From positions 1,096,783 through 1,160,782 of the forward strand of contig NC_008610.1 in assembly GCF_000015105.1 (NCBI RefSeq): 64,000 bases of DNA, read 5' to 3'. A program made the position numbers and the translations under genes. The notes under the pieces were generated by a model. That model saw nothing but the letters and a program-made list of their open reading frames with translations. It was not told the DNA's origin and made no database searches. Below are positions 18,631 to 28,983 of the stretch, in pieces; positions within the stretch are counted from its first letter, which is position 1; every line of letters starts with the position of its first letter. This DNA is from Candidatus Ruthia magnifica str. Cm (Calyptogena magnifica) (GTDB lineage: Bacteria; Pseudomonadota; Gammaproteobacteria; PS1; Pseudothioglobaceae).

Positions 18631-20964
18631 CTATTTTTTAATAACTTTTTTCTTTTTTCTAGGCTTAGCTTTGGCCTTTATTTTTCCAGAAACGGCTTTT
18701 TTGCATTCTTTAAGAGTTAAGTCGACTGGATTTTTATTGCCGAAGACTTTTTTAATGGTGATATTTTTTTGACCTTTTCCTTTCTTTTTTCCGTTCCAGA
18801 TATAAGGGCCAAAGCGGCCTTTGAGGACTTTGATATTGGAATCATCAAAGGTTTTAATTATACGTTCGGCGTCGAATTTCTCTTTATAAGCAATCAATTC
18901 TAGTGCTTTTTCTAGGCTAACTTTTTCTGGGATATCTTCTTTGAGTGAAACGTATTTTTTGTCATATTCGATGTAAGGGCCAAAGCGGCCATAGTTGGCT
19001 TTTATGGTGCCAAAATCATCAGTTTCTCCGACGGTACGTGGCATATTGAATAATTCTAAAGCTTCATCAAGAGTGATACTTTCAATGTCTAATGAGTCTC
19101 TGAGTGATGCAAAAATTGGTTTATCTTCGTCGTCTTTATGGCCGATTTGGGCGAAAGCACCGTATCTACCAAAACGTACGCTAACGAGTTTACCACTTTT
19201 TGGATCTGTACCGAGTTCACGCATGCCGTGTGTTTCTTCTCTGGAAATATCAGCAGCATCTTCTATTTTTTTATGAAAAGGAGTATAAAAATTCTTAACC
19301 ACACCTTGCCACGAAATATTTTGTGTGGCAATGGCATCAAAATCATTTTCAAGTTTAGCAGTGAATTCATAATCAATGATATTATTAAAATATTTGACTA
19401 AAAAATCGGTGAGTAAATAAGCAACATTAGTTGGAAATAGTTTATTTTTTTCAGCACCAGTTACTTCACTTGGTTGTGATTGAATGATTTGGTTGTCTTT
19501 GATTTCAATAAGTTGATACCCACGCTCCACACCTTCTCTAGTCTCTTTTGTGACATAATTTCTGTCTTGTACTGTAGATACCATAGTGGCAAATGTTGAA
19601 GGCCTGCCGATACCCATTTCTTCAATTTTTTTCACCAATGAAGCTTCAGTATAACGTGGCTTGGCCCTTGAAAAACTCTCCCTGGCTTTAAAACTAGCTA
19701 AACTCAACATATCTTCCTTGTTTAAATCAGGTAATAATTTATTTTCTGACGAGAAATAATCATAAACTCTTAAAAACCCTGGAAATGTCAATATTTCGTC
19801 ATTAGCTAAGAATTTTTCATCAAGCCCTGAAATATTGATTTTTATTTGAGTTTTTTGTAATTGAGCATCACTCATTTGGCAAGCCAACGTGCGTTTGTAA
19901 ATAAGGCTATACAATTTAGCGGCTTGATCTTCAATACCAAAAATACTAGGCTTAGTTAAATTAGTTGGACGAATTGCCTCGTGTGCCTTTTGTGCGCTTG
20001 TATCTTTGGTTTTATATCTTCTTATGTGATGATATTCACTGCCAAATTCTTTTACAATAATTTGACCAGTTACATCAATTGCTATTTCTGAAAGCGTAAA
20101 TGAATCGGTTCGCATATAAGTAATAAAACCTTCACGATACAAATTTTGCGCCAAGGTCATGGTCTGTTTAACTGAAAAGCCTAATTTTTGAGAAGCTTCT
20201 TGTTGTAAAGTCGAAGTAATAAAGGGTGGTTTTGGTGAACGTTTATAGGACTTTTTCTCAATTGATGTAACGGTTAAATTGGCTGATAAAAAGGCATTAA
20301 TAAAATCCAACACTTTCTTTTTAGATTCAAACTCTTTGCTCAGTTTAACCTCAAACAACCCACCACCTTCACTCGTCAGTTCTGCTTTAACTTTATAAGT
20401 AGAATTTGTGATATGTTGGCTAATTTCTCGCTCTCGTTCGACAACAAGGCGCATCACTGGAGATTGCACCCTACCAGCGGAACGTGCACCCGAAATTTTG
20501 CGCCATAGAACAGGAGATATTTCAAAACCCACCAATCTGTCAATAATACGGCGTGCTTGTTGAGCATCAACAAGCTGATAATCAACCGTTCTAGGCTCTA
20601 CAATAGCATGAGTAATTGCACTTTCGGTAATCTCATGAAAGACAATTCTTGGAGTGTCTTTGGGTAAATTGAGCGCTTCTAGTAAATGCCAAGCAATGGC
20701 TTCACCTTCGCGATCCTCATCCGTTGCGAGATAGACTTTTTCTGCTGCTTTTACAGCCTTACGTAAATCAGCGACAACTTTTTTCTTATCCGTGGTAATT
20801 TCATAGGTGGGGGCAAAATTGTTTTCAATATCAATGCCCATATTTTTCTTGGGCATGTCACGAATGTGACCAATACTAGATTTAACGCTAAAGCCCTTGC
20901 CTAAAAACTTTTCAATGGTTTTAGCTTTAGCAGGAGACTCAACAATAACAAGATTTTTTTCCAT
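18631..20964 (-). CDS. topA: DNA topoisomerase I
   Basis: The 777-residue type IA topoisomerase relaxes negative supercoils. It shows the TOPRIM start VIVESPAKAKTIEKFLG, the acidic DEDREGEAIAWHL motif and the active-site Tyr in YMRTDSFTLS. The C-terminus differs from the E. coli enzyme. Instead of four-cysteine zinc ribbons it has repeated FGRYGAFAQIG / YGRFGPYIEYD / GRFGPYIWNGKK blocks (TopA C-terminal repeat type) and a Lys-rich tail, as in many other bacteria. Its start overlaps the smg stop by one base, the usual smg-topA arrangement downstream of dprA. Confidence 0.96.
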   Translation of the reverse strand: MEKNLVIVESPAKAKTIEKFLGKGFSVKSSIGHIRDMPKKNMGIDIENNFAPTYEITTDKKKVVADLRKAVKAAEKVYLATDEDREGEAIAWHLLEALNLPKDTPRIVFHEITESAITHAIVEPRTVDYQLVDAQQARRIIDRLVGFEISPVLWRKISGARSAGRVQSPVMRLVVEREREISQHITNSTYKVKAELTSEGGGLFEVKLSKEFESKKKVLDFINAFLSANLTVTSIEKKSYKRSPKPPFITSTLQQEASQKLGFSVKQTMTLAQNLYREGFITYMRTDSFTLSEIAIDVTGQIIVKEFGSEYHHIRRYKTKDTSAQKAHEAIRPTNLTKPSIFGIEDQAAKLYSLIYKRTLACQMSDAQLQKTQIKINISGLDEKFLANDEILTFPGFLRVYDYFSSENKLLPDLNKEDMLSLASFKARESFSRAKPRYTEASLVKKIEEMGIGRPSTFATMVSTVQDRNYVTKETREGVERGYQLIEIKDNQIIQSQPSEVTGAEKNKLFPTNVAYLLTDFLVKYFNNIIDYEFTAKLENDFDAIATQNISWQGVVKNFYTPFHKKIEDAADISREETHGMRELGTDPKSGKLVSVRFGRYGAFAQIGHKDDEDKPIFASLRDSLDIESITLDEALELFNMPRTVGETDDFGTIKANYGRFGPYIEYDKKYVSLKEDIPEKVSLEKALELIAYKEKFDAERIIKTFDDSNIKVLKGRFGPYIWNGKKKGKGQKNITIKKVFGNKNPVDLTLKECKKAVSGKIKAKAKPRKKKKVIKK

Positions 20965-21455
20965 TATTGAATAGTGCGATTGTCATCAAGAAACACGATA
21001 GATTCTAGCCATTGCGCTGATATTTCGTTATCAACACTATTACCTAATACCATCATAACTACCCATTTAAGATCTTCTAAAGAGATACTGGCACTACCCA
21101 ATGACATAATTTGATCAATAATCATTTCTCTCTGATTGGCATCTAATTGTCCAATATTTTCCATAAACAACAAAAATCCTCTAGATTTTGCATTGAGTTT
21201 TATTTTTTCAGCCTCAGTATAAATACGCATACTACCTTCATAAATCGTCTTGAATGGCTTAATCTTACCATCTTGAATGGCGGCAATATTTTCTAGCCAG
21301 CTAAGCGCTTTATCAATGCGCATTATGTCAAATCCAATGTCTGAAAGGTGTGCTTTTAGCTCGATATCATCAATTTCATGAATAGAGTCTTGCCCTGCCT
21401 CTTCAAAAAGATAATCAAACATATATGTTAGAACATCAAGAATATTATTTGTCAT
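20964..21455 (-). CDS. smg: Smg family protein (DUF494)
   Basis: The 163-residue protein belongs to the Smg/DUF494 family, recognised from the N-terminal pattern (hydrophobic-aromatic YMFDYLFEE), the acidic first half, and SRGFLLFMENIGQLD with QREMIIDQIMSL in the middle. Its position between dprA and topA also fits. The biochemical role is not established. It lies seven bases after the end of the dprA relic and overlaps topA by one base, so its original operon has lost its first gene but kept the two downstream genes. Confidence 0.85.
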   Translation of the reverse strand: MTNNILDVLTYMFDYLFEEAGQDSIHEIDDIELKAHLSDIGFDIMRIDKALSWLENIAAIQDGKIKPFKTIYEGSMRIYTEAEKIKLNAKSRGFLLFMENIGQLDANQREMIIDQIMSLGSASISLEDLKWVVMMVLGNSVDNEISAQWLESIVFLDDNRTIQ

Positions 21456-21461
21456 AAAGTC

Positions 21462-22400
21462 TCACTTAATTAGTGCGTAGCCTGACACTATAATTTTAGC
21501 TACCTTATTTTCAAGCTCAAGTAATAAAAACACTCGAGTAATTATCTGCGGACTAAAGTTGGTTTTTTCAATCAACTCATCAACTGTCACCGCATTATAA
21601 CTTAGACATTTTAATAGTATAGCGTCTATTTTGTCTACATTTTTTAGATAAGTTAGGTTCTTTTTTAAGTAAAACTGACAAACCCAAGCCCTTTGTTTTG
21701 AGTGACTCGGATAGTATGCCCTCAATATTGTCAATTAGTTTAGCCTCTTACTTAATGAGTCCATGGCATCTCTTTGATAATAGGTTATGAATTGAAACTA
21801 GGTATTGCAAACACGTCTTTGCTTTGTTTAACAGTTAATTTCGCAGTAATCATGGTGCCACTTTTAATGTTTATCTTTACTGTTAAACCATCAAGACTCA
21901 ATCCACTGATCTTAAAAAGTTACTGGCCATAAGAGAGGCCAATGGAAAGTTCTGAAATAAAGTACACCACACATTGAAATTTGGTGTGCCAAAGATTTAT
22001 GCTTTGCTAGATAAATTCTATCAAACTCTGTACCCAGGAAACTGCAATCATTTGTGGTCTGCATAAAGCACCAATACAACTTAAATAATTCAAAAACAAG
22101 GGCATACACTATCTTCATCACCTAATATTAGATTCCTGCTACCAATAATAGTCAACTATGATTTTGACAAACATTCAACATCGCCTCTAACATAAAACAG
22201 TGTTGACGGATCTGAAATGGTTTTTAGTTGTTTAAGGTATTTTTCATCAGTTAAAATTAAAATGTAATAATTATCGTTCTTTGTACAATCAGTGTCTGCT
22301 TGAACCAATGATTTATCAGCTTATTGCAACAAGTGTGCTAATACCTCTTTTTTAAATAAGTTCAAATGCTTACGTCACTCATCAGATACTTCAAAACACT
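21462..22400 (-). pseudogene. dprA: decayed DNA processing protein A (dprA)
   Basis: Read on the minus strand with stops and shifts removed, the DprA order is clear. About 22310-22180 gives LTDEKYLKQLKTISDPSTLF and YVRGDV, like YPxLLxxIxDPPxxLFVRG. Next comes IIGSRNL (22155-22125), like VAIVGSR. GTEFDRIYLAKHKSLAHQI (about 22035-21985) is the GtGlDrIYPxxH Rossmann motif. LSLDGLTVKINIKSGTMITA then matches LSLGvLVVEA..SGsLiTA. A 90-codon open end at 21734-21462 is the winged-helix C-terminus (LSYNAVTVDELIEKTNFSPQ). DprA loads RecA on incoming single-stranded DNA in transformation. The gene is clearly inactivated. Confidence 0.85.
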
Positions 22401-22403
22401 TAA

Positions 22404-22632
22404 TTCTAATGATTCAAAATATTTTTACCTAAATACAAGGCCATCTTTAATAATATTAATCAATGAATAATACAACATTTAAGCTTTTATTTTAATCCTA
22501 AAATGAACTATTGTAGCATTTTAAATATAGATATAAAACGATATAATATTAAAGCTTAAACAAGGCAACAAATATAAGTCTGGTGAATTAAATTATGGTA
22601 GAATTGTTTGATCTAATCAAAGATTTTCTATT
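22404..22632 (+). promoter_or_regulatory. leader and promoter region of the rpmH operon
   Basis: The spacer before rpmH holds a perfect -10 hexamer TATAAT at 22542-22547 without a clear -35. An extended -10 (TG-n-TAGAAT) lies at 22596-22604, about 28 bases before the rpmH start. Either could drive rpmH-rnpA-yidD-yidC. No dnaA gene and no cluster of DnaA boxes is seen here, although dnaA-rpmH adjacency is common. Confidence 0.35.
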
Positions 22633-22773
22633 ATGAAGCAAAAAAGAACCTTTCAACCAAGTGTTATCAAACGTAAACGTACACATGGTTTCAGATCAAG
22701 AATGAGCACCAAATCAGGACGCGCTGTTATTAATGCACGTAGAAAAAAGGGACGTAAGCGTTTAGCAGCTTAG
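22633..22773 (+). CDS. rpmH: 50S ribosomal protein L34
   Basis: This 46-residue, very basic protein reads [20 protein letters not shown] at its start and [11 protein letters not shown] at its end. These match the strongly conserved L34, including FQPS, HGFR and the RR-KGR ending. It is the first gene of the usual rpmH-rnpA-yidD-yidC cluster and ends nine bases before rnpA. It is easily missed because of its size. Confidence 0.96.
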   Translation: MKQKRTFQPSVIKRKRTHGFRSRMSTKSGRAVINARRKKGRKRLAA

Positions 22774-22782
22774 CTAATTTAA

Positions 22783-23103
22783 GTGTCCCTTAGGCCAATA
22801 TGCAACTTATATAAAGCTATTTTTAATCATGGTAAAATGACCAAAGGGCAATACTGGAAAATCATCGCAAAAAAAATTGATAGGCCTACACCACGCCTTA
22901 GGCTTGTCATTTCAAAAAAAGTTCATAAATTAGCTGTTGATAGGAATAGAGTCAAAAGAATTGCACGAGAAACCTTTAGAACGCACCAGAATGACTTAAA
23001 TCATTGGGAGTTTGTAGTGATGGTAAAACATTCAAAACCCACTAAAAACTCCATAATAACCGATGATTTACTACATTTATTCAAAAAAATAACCGCTCAT
23101 TAA
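22783..23103 (+). CDS. rnpA: ribonuclease P protein component
   Basis: The 106-residue basic protein assists the RNase P RNA in 5' tRNA processing. The family core is visible as PRLRLVISKKVHKLAV followed by the RNR motif DRNRVKRIARETFR. It begins with GTG nine bases after rpmH. Alternative internal starts would remove part of the first helix, so GTG is kept. Its stop is directly followed by the yidD ATG. Confidence 0.93.
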   Translation: MSLRPICNLYKAIFNHGKMTKGQYWKIIAKKIDRPTPRLRLVISKKVHKLAVDRNRVKRIARETFRTHQNDLNHWEFVVMVKHSKPTKNSIITDDLLHLFKKITAH

Positions 23104-23319
23104 ATGCATTACTTACTCTTAATGCCCATTAAATTTTATCGATTATTTATTAGTCCCCTACTAGGTTCTAATTGTCGTTTTCAGCCAACTTGCTCGCAAT
23201 ATGCTTATGACGTAATTCAAACGCATGGATTTTTTAAGGGACTTGGCCTTAGTTTAAAACGTATTAGTAAATGTCATTCATGGCATGATGGTGGGTTTGA
23301 CCCCGTACCAAAAAAATAA
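23104..23319 (+). CDS. yidD: membrane protein insertion efficiency factor YidD
   Basis: The 71-residue protein has the YidD signature: [20 protein letters not shown] with the conserved cysteines, then [12 protein letters not shown] and a C-terminal [13 protein letters not shown]. It associates with the inner membrane near YidC and helps membrane protein insertion. It follows rnpA with no gap and precedes yidC by 28 bases. Confidence 0.94.
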   Translation: MHYLLLMPIKFYRLFISPLLGSNCRFQPTCSQYAYDVIQTHGFFKGLGLSLKRISKCHSWHDGGFDPVPKK

Positions 23320-23347
23320 TGCCGCTCTTTAATTAAAGAATAATCTT

Positions 23348-24973
23348 ATGAACAATCAAAAAAATTTTCTTATTGTTGCTATTTTTTTAAGTGTTTTTCT
23401 CTTATGGGATAAGTGGGGGGTAACACATGTAGTGGGTGCAAACGGTAATTTAATCAGCCAAACAAAAATTAAAGACGCTAGCACAATAAACAATTCCTTG
23501 ACAAATAAGAACCTAAACGCGTCCAGCATTATACATCGTAATGCCGAATTAGATCTTCCTAATACTATTACAAAAAATCAAGCTCCATTTACAACAGTCG
23601 TAACAGATTTACTAACTCTAGAAATTAGCCACAAGGGTGGCACTATCCAAAATGCATGGCTTAATGATTACCCAATAGAGATTAATTCTGAACAAAAATT
23701 TCAACTGCTCAGTAATAAAGCTGATGAAATATTCCAAGCACAAAGTGGTTTATTGCCGCAAGGACAAACCCCTACCCATCACTCAATATTTAGTTCAAAA
23801 AATAGCCATTATCAAATGGATGGCAATAGCTTGGTTGTGCCTTTCACTTGGAAAAGTGAGAATGGTATCAAAGTCATCAAACGATATCACTTTAACAAAA
23901 ACAGCTACGTGATTGGTATTGATTACCAAATAACTAATACTACTAACAATACACTAAATATAACTAGTTACACACAATTAGTTCGCAATGCGCTCGACCA
24001 GTCCAATATGATAATACCAACCTACACAGGTGGTGCAAGGTTTGATGATCAGGATGTATATGAAAAAATAGAGTTTGAAGATTTTAACGACCAACCAAAA
24101 ACCACCTCTAAAGGCGGTTGGATAGCAATGATTGAGCATTACTTTTTTGTGGCTGCAATCCCAGATGTAAACCAAATACATACTTATTCATCAAAGATTA
24201 TCAATGGTGAGTATTTACTAACCGTTGTAAACCCAGAATTAGTAATTGCACCTGGTGCAATAGTAACTCTACCAAGCAGTAGCCTTTATATCGGACCTAA
24301 AGAGCAAAAGCAAATTAACAATGTTGCTCCAGGCTTAGACAAAACTGTTGACTATGGTGTGTTGTTTATTATTGCCAAGCCATTATCTGAGCTACTTAAC
24401 TGGATTTATTCAATAATTCACTCTTGGGGTTATTCTATTATCACCCTTACTTTGTTAATTAAATTAGCGTTTTATAAACTCAGCGAAAAATCATACCGCT
24501 CAATGGCAGGCATGCGACAGCTTGCCCCAAGATTAACAAAACTTAAAGAGACCTATGGTGATGACAAGCAAAAACTAGGTCAAAAAACTATGGAATTATA
24601 TAAAAAGGAAAAAATTAATCCTGCCTCTGGCTGTTTACCCATTTTAGTACAAATTCCTGTATTTATTTCACTCTACTGGGTGCTATTAGAAATGGTTGAA
24701 TTGCGTCAAGCACCGTTTTGGTATTTAACCGATTTATCAGCTCAAGACCCTTACTATATTTTGCCACTTATTATGGGTGTTTCAATGTTTGCTCAACAAA
24801 AACTAAATCCACCGCCGCCTGACCCAATGCAGGCAAAAATTATGATGGCATTGCCTTTTGTATTTACCATTTTCTTCCTATGGTTCCCATCTGGATTGGT
24901 GCTTTATTGGGTGGTCAATAACATCTTATCAATCACCCAACAATGGGTGATTAATAAACGCATTAATGGCTAA
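23348..24973 (+). CDS. yidC: membrane protein insertase YidC
   Basis: The 541-residue protein has the gammaproteobacterial YidC plan: an N-terminal membrane anchor (residues about 5-22), a large periplasmic beta-rich domain (for example GGTIQNAWLNDYP and YTGGARFDDQDVYEKI), and a C-terminal five-helix core with SGCLPILVQIPVFISLYWVL and FPSGLVLYWVVNN. It inserts membrane proteins, including subunits of the ATP synthase encoded here. mnmE, which often follows, is not present. Instead a dioxygenase gene begins nine bases later. Confidence 0.96.
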   Translation: MNNQKNFLIVAIFLSVFLLWDKWGVTHVVGANGNLISQTKIKDASTINNSLTNKNLNASSIIHRNAELDLPNTITKNQAPFTTVVTDLLTLEISHKGGTIQNAWLNDYPIEINSEQKFQLLSNKADEIFQAQSGLLPQGQTPTHHSIFSSKNSHYQMDGNSLVVPFTWKSENGIKVIKRYHFNKNSYVIGIDYQITNTTNNTLNITSYTQLVRNALDQSNMIIPTYTGGARFDDQDVYEKIEFEDFNDQPKTTSKGGWIAMIEHYFFVAAIPDVNQIHTYSSKIINGEYLLTVVNPELVIAPGAIVTLPSSSLYIGPKEQKQINNVAPGLDKTVDYGVLFIIAKPLSELLNWIYSIIHSWGYSIITLTLLIKLAFYKLSEKSYRSMAGMRQLAPRLTKLKETYGDDKQKLGQKTMELYKKEKINPASGCLPILVQIPVFISLYWVLLEMVELRQAPFWYLTDLSAQDPYYILPLIMGVSMFAQQKLNPPPPDPMQAKIMMALPFVFTIFFLWFPSGLVLYWVVNNILSITQQWVINKRING

Positions 24974-24981
24974 AAATTGTT

Positions 24982-25842
24982 ATGTCCATTCTCATAAATT
25001 TAGATGAATATAAACATTGGCGAGATGAAAAACTAGCAAATGCTAGTACTAAGATTGAAGCTTGTCTGATTGAAATTAGTAACCCCTTTGAACTCACACA
25101 CTCAGAAAAAAATAAAATTAAGCTTTTGTGTCAGCAAAATAATTTTGCCTTATTTAACATTGGACAACAAAGCAACTACCCGCAAGCCATTATTGCTATT
25201 AACAAACAGCTTGGATTGATAGATTATGACCCGCATTTATACGTCCAAAATCAGGGCTTAGCGTATATTACCCAAAGTGTAAAAAAAGACCAAGTAGAAT
25301 TTATTCCCTACACTAATAAAGCCATTGGCTGGCATACAGACGGTTATTACAACACAATAGAGCAGTGTATACGTGCCTTTTCTTTGTTTTGCATCACACC
25401 TGCAAACTGTGGTGGAGAAAATCAATGGATTGACCAGCAAATGGTTTATTTACAGTTAAGGGAGTCTAATCCAGATGTTACTAAGGCGCTTACTCATACC
25501 CAAGCCATGAGCATACCAGAACACACTGTGAACGGTATTATCAGGCGTAATAGCTCCATAGGAGCTATTTTTTTTATTGACAAGCACAGCTCACAACTTT
25601 ATATGCGTTATACACAAAGAAAGAAAAACATCAAATTTTTAGATGCCCAAGAAGTTAAGCAAGCCATTACCATTTTGGATGCGTATTTAAGCACAACCAC
25701 TGAATATCACTTTAGTCATACTATGACTACTAATCAGGGTATGTTGTGCAACAATATTCTCCACAAGCGTTCTCGATTTATTGATAGTTCACTCAAACCA
25801 AGGTTGCTACTCAGAGGTCGTTACTTTAATCGATTAAGTTAG
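24982..25842 (+). CDS. TauD/TfdA-family Fe(II)/2-oxoglutarate dioxygenase
   Basis: The 286-residue protein looks like a TauD/TfdA-family non-heme iron oxygenase. The iron facial triad can be read as H118-x-D120 in GWHTDGYY and a distal His (about 261) in NNILHKRSRF. An Arg that could bind 2-oxoglutarate lies in the following RLLLRGRYF. The usual reaction is 2-oxoglutarate-dependent hydroxylation, but the substrate is unknown. True taurine dioxygenase is unlikely since no tauABC genes are nearby. It starts nine bases after yidC and ends just before ampD, so it sits in an otherwise envelope-related run. Confidence 0.72.
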   Translation: MSILINLDEYKHWRDEKLANASTKIEACLIEISNPFELTHSEKNKIKLLCQQNNFALFNIGQQSNYPQAIIAINKQLGLIDYDPHLYVQNQGLAYITQSVKKDQVEFIPYTNKAIGWHTDGYYNTIEQCIRAFSLFCITPANCGGENQWIDQQMVYLQLRESNPDVTKALTHTQAMSIPEHTVNGIIRRNSSIGAIFFIDKHSSQLYMRYTQRKKNIKFLDAQEVKQAITILDAYLSTTTEYHFSHTMTTNQGMLCNNILHKRSRFIDSSLKPRLLLRGRYFNRLS

Positions 25843-25857
25843 GGTTATAATTGAGCG

Positions 25858-26382
25858 ATGATTAACAATCACCGACTTGAAAACATCAAACAAATCAACT
25901 CACCAAACTTTAATAAAAGGCCTAACCAAGCCATATCTTTGATTGTTATTCATAGTATTTCACTACCACCTGGAAAATTCAATAACAACCATATTGAAAA
26001 ATTTTTTACTAATCAACTTGATACCAGTCAACATCCTTATTTTAAATCCATTAAAGACCTAAAAGTATCCGCACACCTGCTGATTAAACGTAATGGTATG
26101 ATAATTCAATTCGTACCTTTTAATCAGCGTGCTTGGCATGCAGGTAAATCAAATTATAAAGGCAAGCATAATTGTAATGATTTTTCGATCGGTATCGAAT
26201 TGCAAGGAGATGACAATACATCGTATGAATTGGTACAATACAAAGTCTTAAACAATGTGATAGACTTATTAAAATCTCATTATCCAATAAGTACTATCAA
26301 AGGTCATAGTGACATTTCTCCGATAAGAAAAACAGATCCTGGGCCTTATTTTAAATGGAGTAAACTACATGCAATTACTTGA
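25858..26382 (+). CDS. ampD: 1,6-anhydro-N-acetylmuramyl-L-alanine amidase AmpD
   Basis: The 174-residue protein is a zinc amidase of the AmpD family that cleaves anhydromuramyl-peptides during peptidoglycan recycling in the cytoplasm. The zinc His ligands appear in VIHSISLPP and KGHSDISPIRKTDPGP, the latter matching the family ending. The middle motif NDFSIGIELQGDD is also conserved. No signal peptide is seen, as expected for AmpD. Its end overlaps the start of kdsC by 14 bases. Confidence 0.93.
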   Translation: MINNHRLENIKQINSPNFNKRPNQAISLIVIHSISLPPGKFNNNHIEKFFTNQLDTSQHPYFKSIKDLKVSAHLLIKRNGMIIQFVPFNQRAWHAGKSNYKGKHNCNDFSIGIELQGDDNTSYELVQYKVLNNVIDLLKSHYPISTIKGHSDISPIRKTDPGPYFKWSKLHAIT

Positions 26383-26902
26383 TAAATTAAACGAACAAGC
26401 CAAAAATATCAAACTAATTATTTTTGATGTAGATGGTGTATTAACAGATGGTGGCTTATATTTTTCTGACGAGGGCGTAGAGCTTAAACGTTTTAATTCG
26501 CTTGATGGATTGGGCATTAAACTACTCAAACAAAATGGAATTGAAGTAGCTGTTATCAGCGCCAGAAGCTCTAAAAATATAACATACCGGATGAATGATT
26601 TAGGTATTGAACATTTTTATCAAGGACAAGATGACAAGGTTGTTGCTTTTAATAATCTTATCAAAAAACTATCACTTCAAGCTAAACAAGTTGCTTATAT
26701 GGGTGATGACATCATTGATTTACCCATTATGAGAAAAATTAGCCTACCAATTGCTGTTGCCAATGCCCATGAACTGGTTAAAAAAAATGCTTGTTTTATA
26801 ACTAAAAAAATAGGCGGCCATGGCGCAGTAAGAGAAGTTTGTGATTTATTATTAAAAGCTCAAAATACCTTTAACAAAGCTATGAGAAAATACCTAATAT
26901 GA
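26369..26902 (+). CDS. kdsC: 3-deoxy-D-manno-octulosonate 8-phosphate phosphatase
   Basis: The 177-residue HAD phosphatase converts Kdo-8-P to Kdo for lipopolysaccharide. HAD motif I is IIFDVDGVLTDGGLYF, motif II lies in VISARSSKN, and motif IV is YMGDDIIDLPIM. The small C0-type size fits KdsC. It overlaps ampD upstream. Its TGA overlaps the ATG of a broken downstream frame, where lptC or lptA would be expected. Confidence 0.93.
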   Translation: MQLLDKLNEQAKNIKLIIFDVDGVLTDGGLYFSDEGVELKRFNSLDGLGIKLLKQNGIEVAVISARSSKNITYRMNDLGIEHFYQGQDDKVVAFNNLIKKLSLQAKQVAYMGDDIIDLPIMRKISLPIAVANAHELVKKNACFITKKIGGHGAVREVCDLLLKAQNTFNKAMRKYLI

Positions 26903-27130
26903 CCCTTTTTCAACAAAAGTTTTACCAAATCCTTAAAGATAAAGTTCCTGCTGACTTTACAAATTCATTAACCACCCACAACGTCTATAAAGCTTAGCTC
27001 TTCAATGAAAAAATTTTTCACACCCGAAAATTTCTTACCATCATGTAATTAAATTAAATGGAGGTTTAGGTGATTTTACGCAAGATATTAAAATTAAAAA
27101 GGGTGTTGAAGTGGCTAACAAAAAAATTTG
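26899..27130 (+). pseudogene. broken gene after kdsC, possibly lptC/lptA
   Basis: A frame begins with ATG overlapping the kdsC stop (ATGA) and reads MTLFQQKFYQILKDKVPADF, ending at TAG 26995-26997 after 32 codons. In another frame the sequence continues with KLNGGLGDFTQDIKIKKGVE and stops at about 27131. The coupled start shows that a real gene once followed kdsC. In gammaproteobacteria that gene is usually lptC, then lptA. The residues are compatible but not diagnostic, so the identity is a guess from position. Confidence 0.4.
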
Positions 27131-27139
27131 ATCAATAGT

Positions 27140-27168
27140 ATTTTTTAAACTAAGAATTATGGTTCTTA
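27140..27168 (-). terminator. possible terminator of the atp operon
   Basis: TAAGAA-ttatgg-TTCTTA at 27151-27168 forms a 6-bp stem overlapping the atpC stop. On the minus strand it is followed by GTTTAAAAAAT, which is not a clean T run. It is the only candidate at the end of the operon, so the call is weak. Confidence 0.3.
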
Positions 27169-27582
27169 AATTTTCTTACTACGTATCTTGTTAATCATTT
27201 GTAATTGTGCTATTGACTCAGCAAGTGCTACTTGTATTGCTGAAATATCTTGACTTTCAGTTGCATTTTCTATTGCCTCTTGTGCGCGTTGTTTAGCCTC
27301 TAACGCTTTAGACTCATCTAAATTATCTGCTCTAATTGCAGTATCAGAAAAAATAGTCACAACATCTGGTTGGACTTCTATAATGCCACCAGAAATATAA
27401 ATAGACTCTACACCTTTATCAGTTTCTACTCGAACTTCACCTGGTTTTAAGATTGATAAAAGTGCCGTATGTTTTGGATAAATACCTAGCTCACCTGTGG
27501 ACGCGGGCGCAAATACACACGATACCTCACCCGAATAGAGAGATTCTGTTGCACTAACGACATCAACATGAATAGTTGACAT
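27166..27582 (-). CDS. atpC: ATP synthase F1 subunit epsilon
   Basis: The 138-residue protein is the epsilon subunit of F1, the rotor part that couples c-ring to gamma and restrains ATP hydrolysis. The conserved N-terminal beta-sandwich is recognisable in HVDVVSATESLYSG, PASTGELGIYPKHTALLS and SGGIIEVQPDVVTI, followed by the helical hairpin. It is the last gene of the operon, with its ATG next to the atpD stop. Confidence 0.95.
   Translation of the reverse strand: MSTIHVDVVSATESLYSGEVSCVFAPASTGELGIYPKHTALLSILKPGEVRVETDKGVESIYISGGIIEVQPDVVTIFSDTAIRADNLDESKALEAKQRAQEAIENATESQDISAIQVALAESIAQLQMINKIRSKKI

Positions 27583-28983
<1,401 letters not shown>

Noticed and set aside
21462..21734. Independent 90-residue hypothetical protein
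   Set aside because: It corresponds to the DprA winged-helix C-terminus and lies in order after other DprA fragments, so it is part of the pseudogene.
21912..22121. Independent 69-codon minus-strand gene
   Set aside because: It contains the DprA Rossmann motif (GTEFDRIYLAKHK) and is one fragment of the dprA relic.
22404..22632. Origin of replication next to rpmH
   Set aside because: No dnaA gene, no DnaA-box cluster, and the upstream neighbour is a dprA relic.
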